The notes beneath the pieces are model-generated. The model saw nothing but the letters and a program-made list of their open reading frames with translations. It did not search any database and was not told the origin of the DNA. Positions 35,844-46,772 of a stretch of 64,000 bases of DNA are shown here, piece after piece. Every line of letters begins with the position of its first letter. Within the stretch, counting starts at the first letter, position 1. Source of the stretch: Balaenoptera acutorostrata (lineage: Eukaryota; Chordata; Mammalia; Artiodactyla; Balaenopteridae); contig NC_080067.1 of the NCBI RefSeq assembly GCF_949987535.1, positions 32,578,039 to 32,642,038 on the forward strand, written 5' to 3'. Both the position numbers and the translations under genes were made by a program.

Positions 35844-36172
35844 GGGCTTCCCTGGTGGCGCAGTGGTTGAGAATCTGCCTGCCAATGCAGGGGACACGGG
35901 TTTGAGCCCTGGTCTGGGAAGATCCCACATGCCGCGGAGCAACTGGGCCTGTGAGCCACAACTACTGAGCCTGTGCGTCTGGAGCCTGTGCTCTGCAACA
36001 GGAGAGGCTGCGACAGTGAGAGGCCTGCGCACCGCGATGAAGAGTGGCCCCCACTTGCCACAACTAGAGAAAGCCCTCGCACAGAAACGGAGACCCAGCA
36101 CAGCCATAAATAAATAAATAAATAAGTAAATAAAAAGCCAGACCCTTAGCTCTTTAAAAAAAAAAAGAAAGA
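35844..36172 (+). mobile_element. young CHR-type SINE, sense, double A-tail
   Basis: Sense copy: 'gggcttccctggtggcgcag' head, B box 'gggtttgagccc', body 'cacaactactgagcctgtgc', 'gaagagtggcccccacttgc', end 'acccagcacagccataaata'. Perfect 11-bp target duplication AAGAAATTGCC (35833-35843 and 36173-36183). After the (AAAT)n tail there is about 20 bp of non-tail sequence (36137-36155), then a second pure A run. Many CpGs remain, so it is recent. Confidence 0.95.
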
Positions 36173-36183
36173 AAGAAATTGCC

Positions 36184-36563
36184 AAATATCTCTAAAAAGG
36201 CCACAAATAGCACTGTAACAATGGGAATGCTGGTGGAGAGGGGAATCAACTCTAAGATTGAAAACCTGCTCTAGATCAGGCAATGGCCCCACTTCCCAGG
36301 ATCCTCAGCCCCAGATGCAGCAGGACTGGGAGTATTTAAGATGAATGGATGGGTGTTCAAGTGATCTTACGGGTAAACATCATGTTCTATGTATCACCTT
36401 TACTAAGGGCTGCTGGGAACTGGGCCAGTGAGGGGTGGGGCCACCCACGTGTGCCAATCATTTTTAACCACTAGCCAATCATGTAACAAGCACAGCATAG
36501 GAGCTATGAAGAAAAAAATTAGAAATAGTATTTGAATACTAATTAGGGCAAAATACAAATTTT
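36184..36563. other. unassigned DNA
   Basis: No repeat or gene recognised. GC-richer patch at 36230-36480. Confidence 0.4.
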
Positions 36564-36578
36564 CAGTGAAAGTATTTT

Positions 36579-37343
36579 TTTTTTATTGAAGTATAGTTGA
36601 TTTACAGTGCTGTGCCAATCTCTGCTACACAGCATGGTGACTCAGTTATACACATATAGACATTCTTTTTTAATATTCTTTTCCATTATGGTTTATCCCA
36701 GGAGATTGGATATACTTCCCTGGGCTATACAGTAGGACCTTGCTGTTTATCCATTCTAAATGTAATAGTTTGCATCTACCAACCCCAAAGTCCCAATTGA
36801 TCCCTCTCCCTCCCCTTCTCCCCCTTGGCAACCGCAAGTCTGATCTCTCAAGTCTGTGAGTCTGTTTCTGTTTCATAGATAGGTTCATTTGTGCCATATT
36901 TTAGATTCCACATACAAGTGATATATGGTATTTGTCTTTCTCTTTCTGACTTAACTTCACTTAGTATGATCATCTCTAGTTGCATCCCTGTTGCTGCAAG
37001 TAGCATTATTTTGTTCTTTTTTATGGCTAAGTAGTATTCCACTGTATATATGTACCACATCTTCTTTATCCATTCATCTGCCAATGGACATTCAGGTTGT
37101 TTCCATGTTTTGGCTATTGTGAATAGTGCTGCTATGAACATAGGGGTGCATGTATCTTTTTGAATTATGGTTTTGTCCAGGTATATGTCCAGGAGTGGGA
37201 TTGCTGGATCATATAGTAATTCTATTTTTAGTTTTCTGAGGAACCTCCGTACTGTTTTCCATAGTGGCTGTACCAACTTACATTCCCACCAACAGTGTAG
37301 GACGGTTCCCTTTTCTCCACACCCTTCCCAGCATTTGTAATTT
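36579..37343 (-). mobile_element. 5'-truncated L1 tail, antisense
   Basis: Poly-T start, then 3' UTR and ORF2 C-terminus on the minus strand. The open part (36848-37378) reads '[20 protein letters not shown]', the ORF2 zinc-knuckle pattern CX3CX7HX4C. Target duplication AGTGAAAGTATTTT at 36565-36578 and 37344-37357. The right copy is followed by AA, giving the L1 endonuclease site TTTT/AA. Long open frame implies modest age, but it lacks endonuclease and reverse transcriptase. Confidence 0.94.
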
Positions 37344-37663
37344 AGTGAAAGTATTTTAAATAACTTACCCAGCATCAAGTTGCTAAAATTTTGATGGTGA
37401 ATGTGTCAACCCAGACTTAGTGTTAACTGCATTTTGTGAAAGATTGACAGGGGAGTTTACTGCCTTTTGAGTATGAAAATTTAGGGCATGGTTATCCGGC
37501 AACAAGACCTTTGATATGGCAATTGACACTTCAGCAAACATAAACAATGTTCTTACATGGAGCTTTCCAGAAATATTAAATGAATTTCACTTTAGCCTGA
37601 AAGAATGACAACTATACATCTTGCATTTTCAAAGTCATTGCCAATTTTCAATCTTTTAAATTC

Positions 37664-37785
37664 ATAAATTTATTCATTAGATATTAAGTACTAGGTACTT
37701 TCCTAGGCTTACAATGACATACTAAAAAACATGGCTCCTGCCTTCATGGAGTTAACAGTCTAGTAAGGAACAAGGATATTAAACA
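37664..37785 (-). repeat. L2 3'-end fragment, antisense
   Basis: 'tttattcattagatattaag', 'tactaggtactttcctaggc', 'tggctcctgccttcatggag' and 'ttaacagtctagtaagg' follow the antisense L2 3' end. Confidence 0.72.
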
Positions 37786-37812
37786 ATGAATAAAGATTAC
37801 AAATATTATTGT

Positions 37813-38241
37813 CATACTGAGTGAAGTAAGTCAGACAGAGAAAGAAATATCATCTGACATCGCTTATATGGGGAATCTAAAAAAAAATGATACAAATGAA
37901 CTTATTTACGAAACAGAAACAGACTCACAGACTTAGAGACTGAACTCATGGTTACCAAGGAGGGAAGGGTGGGGGGCGGGGAGGGATAATTAGGGAGTTT
38001 GGGATTGACATGTACACACTGCTATATTTAAAATGGATAACCAACAAGGACCTACTGTACAGCACAGGGAAATCTACTCAATATTCAGTAACAACCTAAT
38101 TGGGAAAAGAATTTGAAAAAGAATAGATACATGTATATGTATAACTGAATCACTCTGTTGTACACCTGAAACTAACACAACATTGTTAATCAACTATTCT
38201 CCAATATAAAATAAAAAGTTAAAAATAAATAAAAATAAAAA
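37813..38241 (+). mobile_element. 5'-truncated L1 3' end, sense
   Basis: 'catactgagtgaagtaagtc', 'tatatggggaatctaaaaaa', 'aaacagaaacagactcacag', 'cctactgtacagcacaggga' and 'acacctgaaactaacacaac', then an A-rich tail. Target duplications ACAAATATTATTGT (37799-37812) and ACAAATGTTATTGT (38242-38255). It is in opposite orientation to the 36579 copy and shares its 3' UTR sequence. Confidence 0.93.
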
Positions 38242-38255
38242 ACAAATGTTATTGT

Positions 38256-39412
38256 TATAACAAAGCTTGGTAAGTGTACTAAAAGAACAGGGTGATTTCA
38301 ATGAAAATGACATTCAATATGTAACTAAATGTGATTTATTATCTATAACTTTACAAGACTTTATCAATAAGTTCCCAAGTCATAAAACAATTTCAATCAT
38401 AAAATATACGAATTTCACAAAGGCTGCCAAATGCACTCAACTCTGCTTAACTCCTCAAATGGTAAGAAACATCCAAGAGCTCTGACAATGCTTCTCTGAC
38501 ATTCTTTCTTCATTATGGCAATATGGGTGGTTTTCTCTGAGCAGCTGAATTTGTGATGTGTCTTTCAAAGACCTAAAAATCACAGAGACTTTAGTTAGAG
38601 TGACACACAGATATTGATTCAGGTACCTTAAATCCTCTCTGGAATATGACTGGAAATCATAGAATCATATGTGTATACATATATCATACTGATATATATA
38701 CTTATATCACACTGATATATGAATAATACTATATATGTGGTGTGATATTGGAGATTATGTGTGTGTATGTATATATATCCATACACACACACACAACACA
38801 TATTTCCACTTCCATATATATTTAGATAATCTCCAATTTCAAAGATTCTGATTTGGTATCATATTTTTTATTAAACCTGGTAGAGAACTACAAATATTAC
38901 AAATGAAAGATTTGGAGCCTCTGTGTGATAAGATTGCCTGAAGTGTTTTCTTAGTTTTGGGCTTGTTTTGTTTTGTCTTGTCTATTTCTTCATGGCTATA
39001 TAAATGTGTTTGTCCTCTCTAGATAATACACTTGGTCTTACCATACTTAAGTTCAGCCTTGATAGTAACTATTGTCTTTTGCATTATTTATTCAAAAGCC
39101 ACCTCTCCCCTTAACTCATTCATTGCTTTCATTACTCCTGGTTCCCCTGACCCCTTACCTCTAAGCATCAGCTCCTGATGCCTGTTACTTACACTCCTGA
39201 CTCTGTGATGGTCAGTTTGAAACATGCTTCTCATGTTGTAATCCTGAGAAAACATAGATCTAAAACTCAAATTCTCCTTCTTCCAAAGAGCCCAGGAATA
39301 GGAAATTTGCCATATTATTTAACAATAAAAGAAATGTACACATAATTAATAAAGCACTGAATCAAGTAAAGTGGTCCTTCTACACTGTCAACTCCTGAAT
39401 GATTTTTTTCCT
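38256..39412. other. unassigned DNA with dinucleotide-rich patch
   Basis: Apart from the AT/GT/AC-rich stretch at 38670-38840 nothing is recognised. The 72-codon frame at 38267-38485 has no domain. Confidence 0.4.
38747..38837. repeat. inverted repeat around GT and AC runs
   Basis: Outer arms ATTGGAGATTAT (38747-38758) and ATAATCTCCAAT (38826-38837) are perfect 12-bp complements. Just inside are a (GT)n run (38759-38768) and an (AC)n run (38781-38795), also complementary. The stem could extend as a cruciform. Confidence 0.85.
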
Positions 39413-41031
39413 TTTTTTCCCCAGTTTTATTGAGATACAATTGACACATAACATTGTATGAGTTTTAGGTAAACAATATGGTGATTTGATACATGTATAT
39501 ATAGTGAAATATATACCACAATAATTCTAGTTAATCTATCACCACACATAGTTAAAATTTTTTTCTTATGATAAGAAATTTAAGATCCACTCTCTTAGCA
39601 ACTTCCAAATTATAATACAGTATTATTAACTTCAGTCATTATGCTATACATTACATCCCAGAACTTGGTAATCTTATAACTGGGAGTTTGTCCCTTTTCA
39701 ACACTTTAACCCACACCCGCCCCCCACCTGGCAACCATCAATGTGTTGTAAGTTTGTTTTTTAAACTCAATATATAAATGATATAAATTTGACATATAAA
39801 TACAGTATTTCTCTCAGTCCGATATATTTTACCATATTGTTGCAAGTGACAGGATCTCCTTTTTATTATGACAAATAATTTTCCATTGTATGTATATGTG
39901 TGTGTGTATATTTTCTTTACCCATTAACCATTCAATAGATACTTAGGTTGTATCCATGTTTGGCTATTGTAAATAATGCTGCAATAAACATGCAGATATC
40001 TTTTCAAGACAGTGACTTCATTTCCTTTATATGTATTCAAAGGTGATATTGCTGGATCATTGGGTAGTTCTTTTTAATTTTTTGCAGAACCTCCATACTG
40101 TTTTCCACAGTGTCTGCACCAATTTATATTTCCAGGAACAATGCACAGGGTCCCCTTTCCTCCACAGCCTAGCCAACATTTGTTATCTCTCGTCTTTTTG
40201 ATGATAACTTTTCTAACAGGCGTGAGGTGATATCTCATTGTGGTTTTGATTTGCATTTTCCTGATGATTAGTAATGTTGAATACCTTTTCATGTACGTGT
40301 AAGCTATTTGTATCTCTTTGGAAAAATGTCTATTCAGTTCTTTTGCCCATTTTTTAATGGACTGTTTGGGTGGTTTTTGCTATTGAGTTGTGTATGTTCT
40401 TTATATATTTTGGACATTAACCCTTATCAGATATGATTTGCAAATATTTTCTCCTATTCTGTAGGTTACCTTTTCATTTTATTGATGGTTTCTTTGGCTG
40501 TACAGAAGCTTTTTAGTTTGACATAGACTCTCGTTTATTTTTACTTTTATTGCTTCTGCTTTAGGTATCAAATCCAAAAAATGCATTGCAAAAATCAGTG
40601 TCAAGGAGCTTAATCCCTATGTTTCCTTCTAGAAGTGTTATGGTTTCAGGTCTTACATTCAAGTTTTTAATCCATATTGAGTTCATTTTTAAATATGCTA
40701 TAAGATAGTGATCCAGTTTTCCCAACATCGTTATTAGCCTGTTATTTCCTCTTCTATGTTCTTGGCTCCTTTGTCATAAATTAGTTGATCATATGTGTGG
40801 GTTCATTTCTGGGTTATCTATTCTATTCCATTGATCCATGTGTCTTATTTTAATGCCAATATCATACTGTTTTGATTACTATAGCTTTGTAATATAGTTT
40901 GAAATCAGGAACTGTGATACCTCTAACTTTGTTCTTCTTTCTCAAGATTGCTTTGGCTATTCAGAGTCTTTTGTGGTCCCATACAAATTTTAGGATAGTA
41001 TATTTTTGTGAAAAAATGCCATTGAAATTTT

Positions 41032-41795
41032 TTTTTCACGCACACACACTGTATTTTATTTTTACAAGAGATAAGTAGACTGACACCAAGCATTGTACAT
41101 GGATGACCACAACAAAAGCAACAATGATTGCAATTACCAAGCATGAAACACACTCATATTATTTCATAATATTGACATTCAGTCCAGTAATCCTCCACTG
41201 TAACAGCTCCTTTACTTTGCAGTGAAAATTGATTTCTATATTCTTTGCCTCTGAGCCCTTGTGGGATTTTTTTTTTAATTCAAACAGAAAGTCACAAAAA
41301 TTATAATCATCCTCATCAGTTCTTTCAGTCCCATGTAATTAATTTTTTTTTCATCTTGATCTTTTGTTAGCACTTTTATGAGTTCATCAGTTTTTCATTA
41401 GAGTTCTGAAAATGCTTATTCATTCAGTTCAGCAGTACAGTTACCAGAAACGTGTACTTGTCAGAGTCTTTTCTATGAATTCCTTGAAGATGAAACCCTT
41501 TAATAGGAACATATTTGCAAAAGCATCAGAGTACACCCAGAATTGTCTGTAAATGACAAAAGACTTAAAAATGACCACGGTTAAAGATTTGATGAAAGTT
41601 CATAATAGTGCAATTGACAAGGAAATTTAGTTTTTTCTGAGATATACATTTTAAAGTAATAACTAGAATTATGAATCATAACATTATACCAGAACATATA
41701 AGATTTTTAGAAATTTCACATAATGTCTGAAACATTTATATTAACATATTTCCATACAGATAACCCAATGAAAGTTTAGTATTAGTTGTTTTGTT
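41032..41795 (-). other. non-L1 3' segment carried by the young L1
   Basis: On the minus strand the L1 3' UTR reaches an A-rich stretch with interruptions (about 41786-41812, 'aaacaaagaaacaaacaaaa'). It then continues through about 745 bp of sequence unlike any L1 3' end in this window. An AATAAA lies at 41055-41060 (minus strand), and 18 bp later comes the terminal A run next to the left target duplication. This is the layout of an mRNA 3' end. Either L1 transcription read through to a downstream polyadenylation site (3' transduction), or this L1 lineage carries an acquired 3' UTR. No long frame is present. Confidence 0.75.
41055..41060 (-). terminator. AATAAA polyadenylation signal of the transduced end
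   Basis: Plus strand TTTATT is AATAAA on the minus strand. It sits 18 bp before the terminal poly(A) and is followed by a GT-rich run (minus strand 'cagtgtgtgtgcgtg'). Confidence 0.8.
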
Positions 41796-41999
41796 TGTTT
41801 CTTTGTTTATACTGTAGGTTCTTATTAGTCATCAATTTTATACAAATCATTGTATACATGTCAATCCCAATAGCCCAATTCAGCACACCACCATCCCCAC
41901 CCCACCACAGTTTTCCCCCCTTGGTGTCCATATGTCTGTTCTCTAATCTGTGTCTCAACTTCTGCCCTGCAAACCGGCTCATCTGTACCATTTTTCTAG

Positions 42000-44900
42000 G
42001 TTCCACATACATGTGTTAATATACGATATTTGTTTTTCTCTTCTGACTTACTTCACTCTGTATGACAGTCTCTAGATCCATCCACGTCTCAACAAATGAC
42101 TCACTTTCGTTCCTTTTTATGGCTGAGTAATATTCCATTGTATATATGTACCACAACTTTATCCATTCGTCTGTCAATGGGCATTTAGGTTGCTTCCATG
42201 TCCTGGCTATTGTAAATAGTGGTGCAATGAACATTGGGGTGCATGTGTCTTTTTGAATGATGGTTTTCTCTGGTTATATGCCCAGTAGTGGGATTGCTGG
42301 GTCATATGGTAGTCCTCTTTTCAGTTTTTTAAGGAACCTCCATACTGTTCTCCATAGTGGCTGTATCAATTTACATTCCCACCAACAGTGCAAGAGGGTT
42401 CCCTTTTCTCCACACCCTCTCCAGCATTTGTTGTTTGTAGATTTTCTGATGATGCCCATTCTAACTGGTGTGAGGTGATACCTCATTGTAGTTTTCATTT
42501 GCATTTCTCTAATAATTAGTGATGTTGAGCAGCTTTTCATGTTCTTCTTGGCCATCTGTATGTCTTGTTTGGAGAAATGTCTATTTAGGTCTTCTGCCCA
42601 TTTTTGGATTGGGTTGTTTGTTTCTTTAATATTGAGCTGAATGAGCTGTTTATATATTTTGGAGATTAATCCTTTGTCCGTTGATTCGTTTGCAAATATT
42701 TTCTCCCATTCTGAGGGTTGTCTTTTCGTCTTGTTCATGGTTTCCTTTGCTATGCAAAAGCTTTGAAGTTTCATTAGGTCCCATTTGTTTATTTTTGTTT
42801 TTATTTCCATTACTCTAGGAGGTAGATCACAAAAGATCTTGCTGTGATTTATGTCAAAGAGTGTTCTTCCTATGTTTTCCTCTAAGAGTTTTATAGTGTC
42901 CAGTCTTACATTTAGGTCTCGAATCCATTTTGAGTTCATTTTTGTGTATGGTGTTAGGGAGTGTTCTAATTTCATTCTTTTACATGTAGCTGTCCAGTTT
43001 TCCTAGCACCACTTATTGAAGAGACTGTCTTTTCTCCATTGTATATCTTTGCCTCCTTTGTCATAGATTAGTTGACCACAGGTGCGTGGGTTTATCTCTG
43101 GGCTTTCTATCTTGTTCCATTGATCTATGTTTCTGTTTTTGTGCCAGTACCATATTGTCTTGATTGCTGTAACTTTGTAGTATAGTCTGAGGTCAGGGAG
43201 TCTGATTCCTCCAGCTCCATTTTTTTTCCCTTAAGACTGCTTTGGCTATTCAGGGTCTTTTGTGTCTCCATACAAATTTTAAGATGATTTGTTCTAGTTT
43301 CGTAAAGAATGCCATTGGTAATTTGATAGGGATTGCATTGAATCTGTAGATTGCTTTGGGTAGTATACTCATTTTCACAATGTTGATTCTTCCAATCCAA
43401 GAACATGGTATATCTCTCCATCTGTTGGTATCATCTTTAATTTCTTTCATCAGTGTCTTATAGTTTTCTGCATACAGGTCTTTTGTCTCCCTAGGTAGGT
43501 TTATTCCTAGGTATTTTATTCTTTTTGTTGCAATGGTAAATGGGAGTGTTTCCATAATTTCTCTTTCAGAATTTTCATCATTAGTGTATAGGAATGCAAG
43601 AGATTTCTGTGCATTAATTTTGTATCCTGCAACTTTACCAAATTCATTAATTAGCTCTAGCAGTTTTCTGGTGGCAGTTTTAGGATTCTCTATGTATAGT
43701 ATCATGTCATCTGCAAACAGTGACAGTTTTACTTCTTCTTTTCCAATTTGTATTCCTTTTATTTCTTTTTCCTGTCTGATTGCCTTGGCTAGGACTTCCA
43801 GAATTATGTTGAATAATAGTGCTGAGAGTGGACATCCTTGTCTCGTTCCTGATCTTAGAGGAAATGCTTTCAGTTTTTCACCGTTGAGAATGATGTTTGC
43901 TGTGGGTTTGTCATATATAGCCTTTATTATGTTAAGGTAGGTTCCATCTATGCCCACTTTCTGGAGAGTTTTTAATCATAAATGGGTGTTGAATTTTGTC
44001 AAAAGCTTTTCCTGCATCTATTGAGATGACCATATGGATTTTATTCTTCAATTTGTTAATATGGTGTATCACATTGATTGATTTGCGTATATTGAAGAAT
44101 CCTTGCATCCCTGGGATAAATCCCACTTGATCGTGGTGTATGATCCTTTTAATGTGTTGTTGGATTCTGTTTGCTAGTAGTTTGTTGAGGATTTTTGCAT
44201 CTATATTCATCAGTGATATTGGTCTGTAATTTTCTTTTTTTGTAGTGTCTTTGTCTGGTTTTTGTATCAGGGTGATGGTGGCCTCATAGAATGAGTTTGG
44301 GAGTGTTCCTTCCTCTGCAATTTTTTGGAAGAGTTTGAGAAGGATAGGTGTTAGCTCTTCTCTAAATGTTTGATAGAATTCACCTGTGAAGCCATCTGGT
44401 CCTGGACTTTTGTTTGTTGGAAGATTTTTAATCACAGTTTCAATTTCATTACTTGTGATTGGTCTGTTCATATTTTCCGTTTCTTCCTGGTTCAGTCTTG
44501 GAAGGTCATACCTTTCTAAGAATTTGTCCATTTCTTCCAGGTTGTCCATTTTATTGGCATAGAGTTGCTTGTAGTAGTCTCTTAGGATGCTTTGTATTTT
44601 TGTGGTGTCTGTTGTAACTTCTCCTTTTTCATTTCTAATTTTATTGATTTGAGTCGTCTCCCTCTTATTCTTGATGAGTCTGGCTAATGGCTTATAAATT
44701 TTGTTTATCTTCTCAAAGAACCAGCTTTTAGTTTTATTGATCTTTGCTATTGTTTTCTTTGTTTCTATTTCATTTATTTCTGCTCTGATCTTTATGATTT
44801 CTTTCCTTCTGCTAACTTTGGGTTTTGTTTGTTCTTCTTTCTCTAGTTTCTTTAGGTGTAAGGTTAGATTGTTTACTTGAGATTTTTCTTGTTTCTTTAG

Positions 44901-45808
44901 GTAGGCTTGTATAGCTATAAACTTCCCTCTTAGAACTGCTTTTGCTGCATCCCATAGGTTTTGGGTCGTCGTGTTTTCATTGTCATTTGTCTCTAGGTAT
45001 TTTTTGATTTCCTCTTTGATTTCTTCAGTGATCTCTTGGTTATTTAGTAACGTATTGTTTAGCCTCCATGTGTTTGTGTTTTTTACGTTTTTTTCCCTGT
45101 AATTCATCTCTAATCTCACAGCGTTGTGGTCAGAAAAGATGCTTGATATGATTTCAATTTTCTTAAATTTACTGAGGCTTGATTTGTGACCCAAGATGTG
45201 ATCTATCCTGGAGAATGTTCCGTGCGCACTTGAGAAGAAAGTGTAATCTGCTGTTTTTGGATGGAATGTCCTATAAATATCAATTAAATCTGTCTTGTCT
45301 ATTGTGTCATTTAAAGCTTCTGTTTCCTTATTTTCATTTTGGATGATCTGTCTATTGGTGTACGTGAGGTGTTAAAGTCCCCCGCTATTATTGTGTTACT
45401 GTCAATTTCCTCTTTTATAGCTGTTATCAGTTGCCTTATGTATTGAGCTGCTCCTATGTTGGGTGCATATATATTTATAATTGTTATATCTTCTTCTTGG
45501 ATTGATCCCTTGATCATTATGTAGTGTCCTTCCTTGTCTCTTGTAACATTCTTTATTTTCAAGTCTATTTTATCTGATATGAGTATAGCTACTCCAGCTT
45601 TCTTTTGATTTCCATTTGCATGGAATATCTTTTTCCATCCCCTAACTTTCAGTTTGTATGTGTCTCTAGGTCTAAAGTGGGTTTCTTGTAGACAGCATAT
45701 ATATGGGTCTTGTTTTTGTATCCATTCAGCAAGCCTGTGTGTTTTGGTTGGAGCATTTAATCCATTCACGTTTAAGGTAATTATGGATATGTATGTTCCT
45801 ATGACCAT
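42000..45808 (-). pseudogene. young L1 ORF2 relic (endonuclease, RT, zinc knuckle)
   Basis: Minus-strand ORF2 begins at 45808 with a typical N-terminal endonuclease ('ITLNVNGLNAPTKTHRLAEW', 'LQETHF', '[15 protein letters not shown]'). The RT domain includes '[18 protein letters not shown]' and the catalytic FADD at 43706-43717 ('[11 protein letters not shown]'). The C-terminal CX3CX7HX4C knuckle ('[18 protein letters not shown]') is intact near 42400. Lesions seen: a frameshift in the endonuclease (about 45320), an extra A near 43973, CGA to TGA at 43250-43252, an A-run length change near 43225, a TAC to TAA stop at 42274-42276, and a lost A near 42043. Intact ORF2p would nick DNA and reverse-transcribe L1 RNA at the target. 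This copy cannot. Confidence 0.9.
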
Positions 45809-45866
45809 TCTTTTAATTGTTTTGAGTTTGTTTTTGTAGGTCCTTTTCTTCTCTTGTGTTTCCCAC

Positions 45867-46772
45867 TTAGAGAAGTTCCTTTAGCATTTGTTGTAGATCT
45901 GGTTTGGTGGTTCTGAATTCTCTTAGCTTTTGCTTCTCTGTAAAGCTTTTGATTTCTCCATGAAATCTAAATGAGATCCTTGCCGGGTAGAGTAATTTTG
46001 GTTGTAGGTTCTTCCCTTTCATCACTTTAAGGATATCGTGCCGCTCCCTTCTGGCTTGTAGAGTTTCTGCTGAGAAATCAGCTGTTAACCTTATGGGAGT
46101 TCCCTTGTATGTAATTTGTCATTTTTCCCTTGCTGCTTTCAATAATTTTTCTTTGTCTTTAATTTTTGCCACTTTGATTACTATGTGTCTTGGTGTATTT
46201 CTCCTTGGGTTTATCCTGTATGGGACTCTTTGCGCTTCCTGGACTTGGGTGGCTATTTCCTTTCCCATGTTAGGGAAGTTTTCGACTATAATCTCTTCAA
46301 ATATTTTCCCTGGTCCTTTCTCTCTCTCTTCTCCTTCTGGGACCCCTATAATGAGAATGTTGTTGTGTTTAATGTTGTCCCAGAGGTCTCTTAGGCTGTC
46401 TTCATTTCTTTTCATTCTTTTTTCTTTAGTCTGTTCTGCAGCAGTCAGTTCCACCATTCTGTCTTCCAGGTCACTTATCCGTTCTTCTGCCTCAGTTATT
46501 CTGCTATTGATTCTTTCTAGTGTAGTTTTCATTTCAGTTATTGTATCGGTCATCTCTGTTTGTTTGTTCTTTAATCCTTCTAGGTCTTTGTTAATCATTT
46601 CTTGCATCTTCTCAATCTTTGCCTCCATTCTTATTCCGAGGTCCTGGATCATCTTCACTATCATTATTCTGAATTCTTTTTCTGGAAGGTTGCCTATCTC
46701 CACTTCATTGAGTTGTTTTTCTGGGGATTTTTCTTGTTCCTTCATCTGGTATATAGCCCTCTGCCTTTTCAT
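45867..46772 (-). pseudogene. young L1 ORF1 relic with one internal stop
   Basis: ORF1 from ATG at 46772 to TAA at 45867-45869 spans 301 codons, a normal L1 ORF1p length. A coiled coil lies at roughly residues 45-110 (heptads in 'MEAKIEKMQEMINKDLEGLK', 'NSRITEAEERISDLEDRM'), then the RRM-like part ('NNILIIGVPEGEEREKGPGK'). The only break I find is TGA at 46119-46121, where the related L1 codon is CGA (Arg), a CpG transition. It truncates the protein before the C-terminal domain. Downstream codons stay in frame to the normal end. ORF1p normally coats L1 RNA as a trimer. Confidence 0.88.

Noticed and set aside
37800..38241. Tandem arrangement with 36579-37343 as one L1 with 5' inversion (twin priming)
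   Set aside because: Each piece has its own distinct target duplication, and both include the 3' UTR end, so they are two separate insertions.
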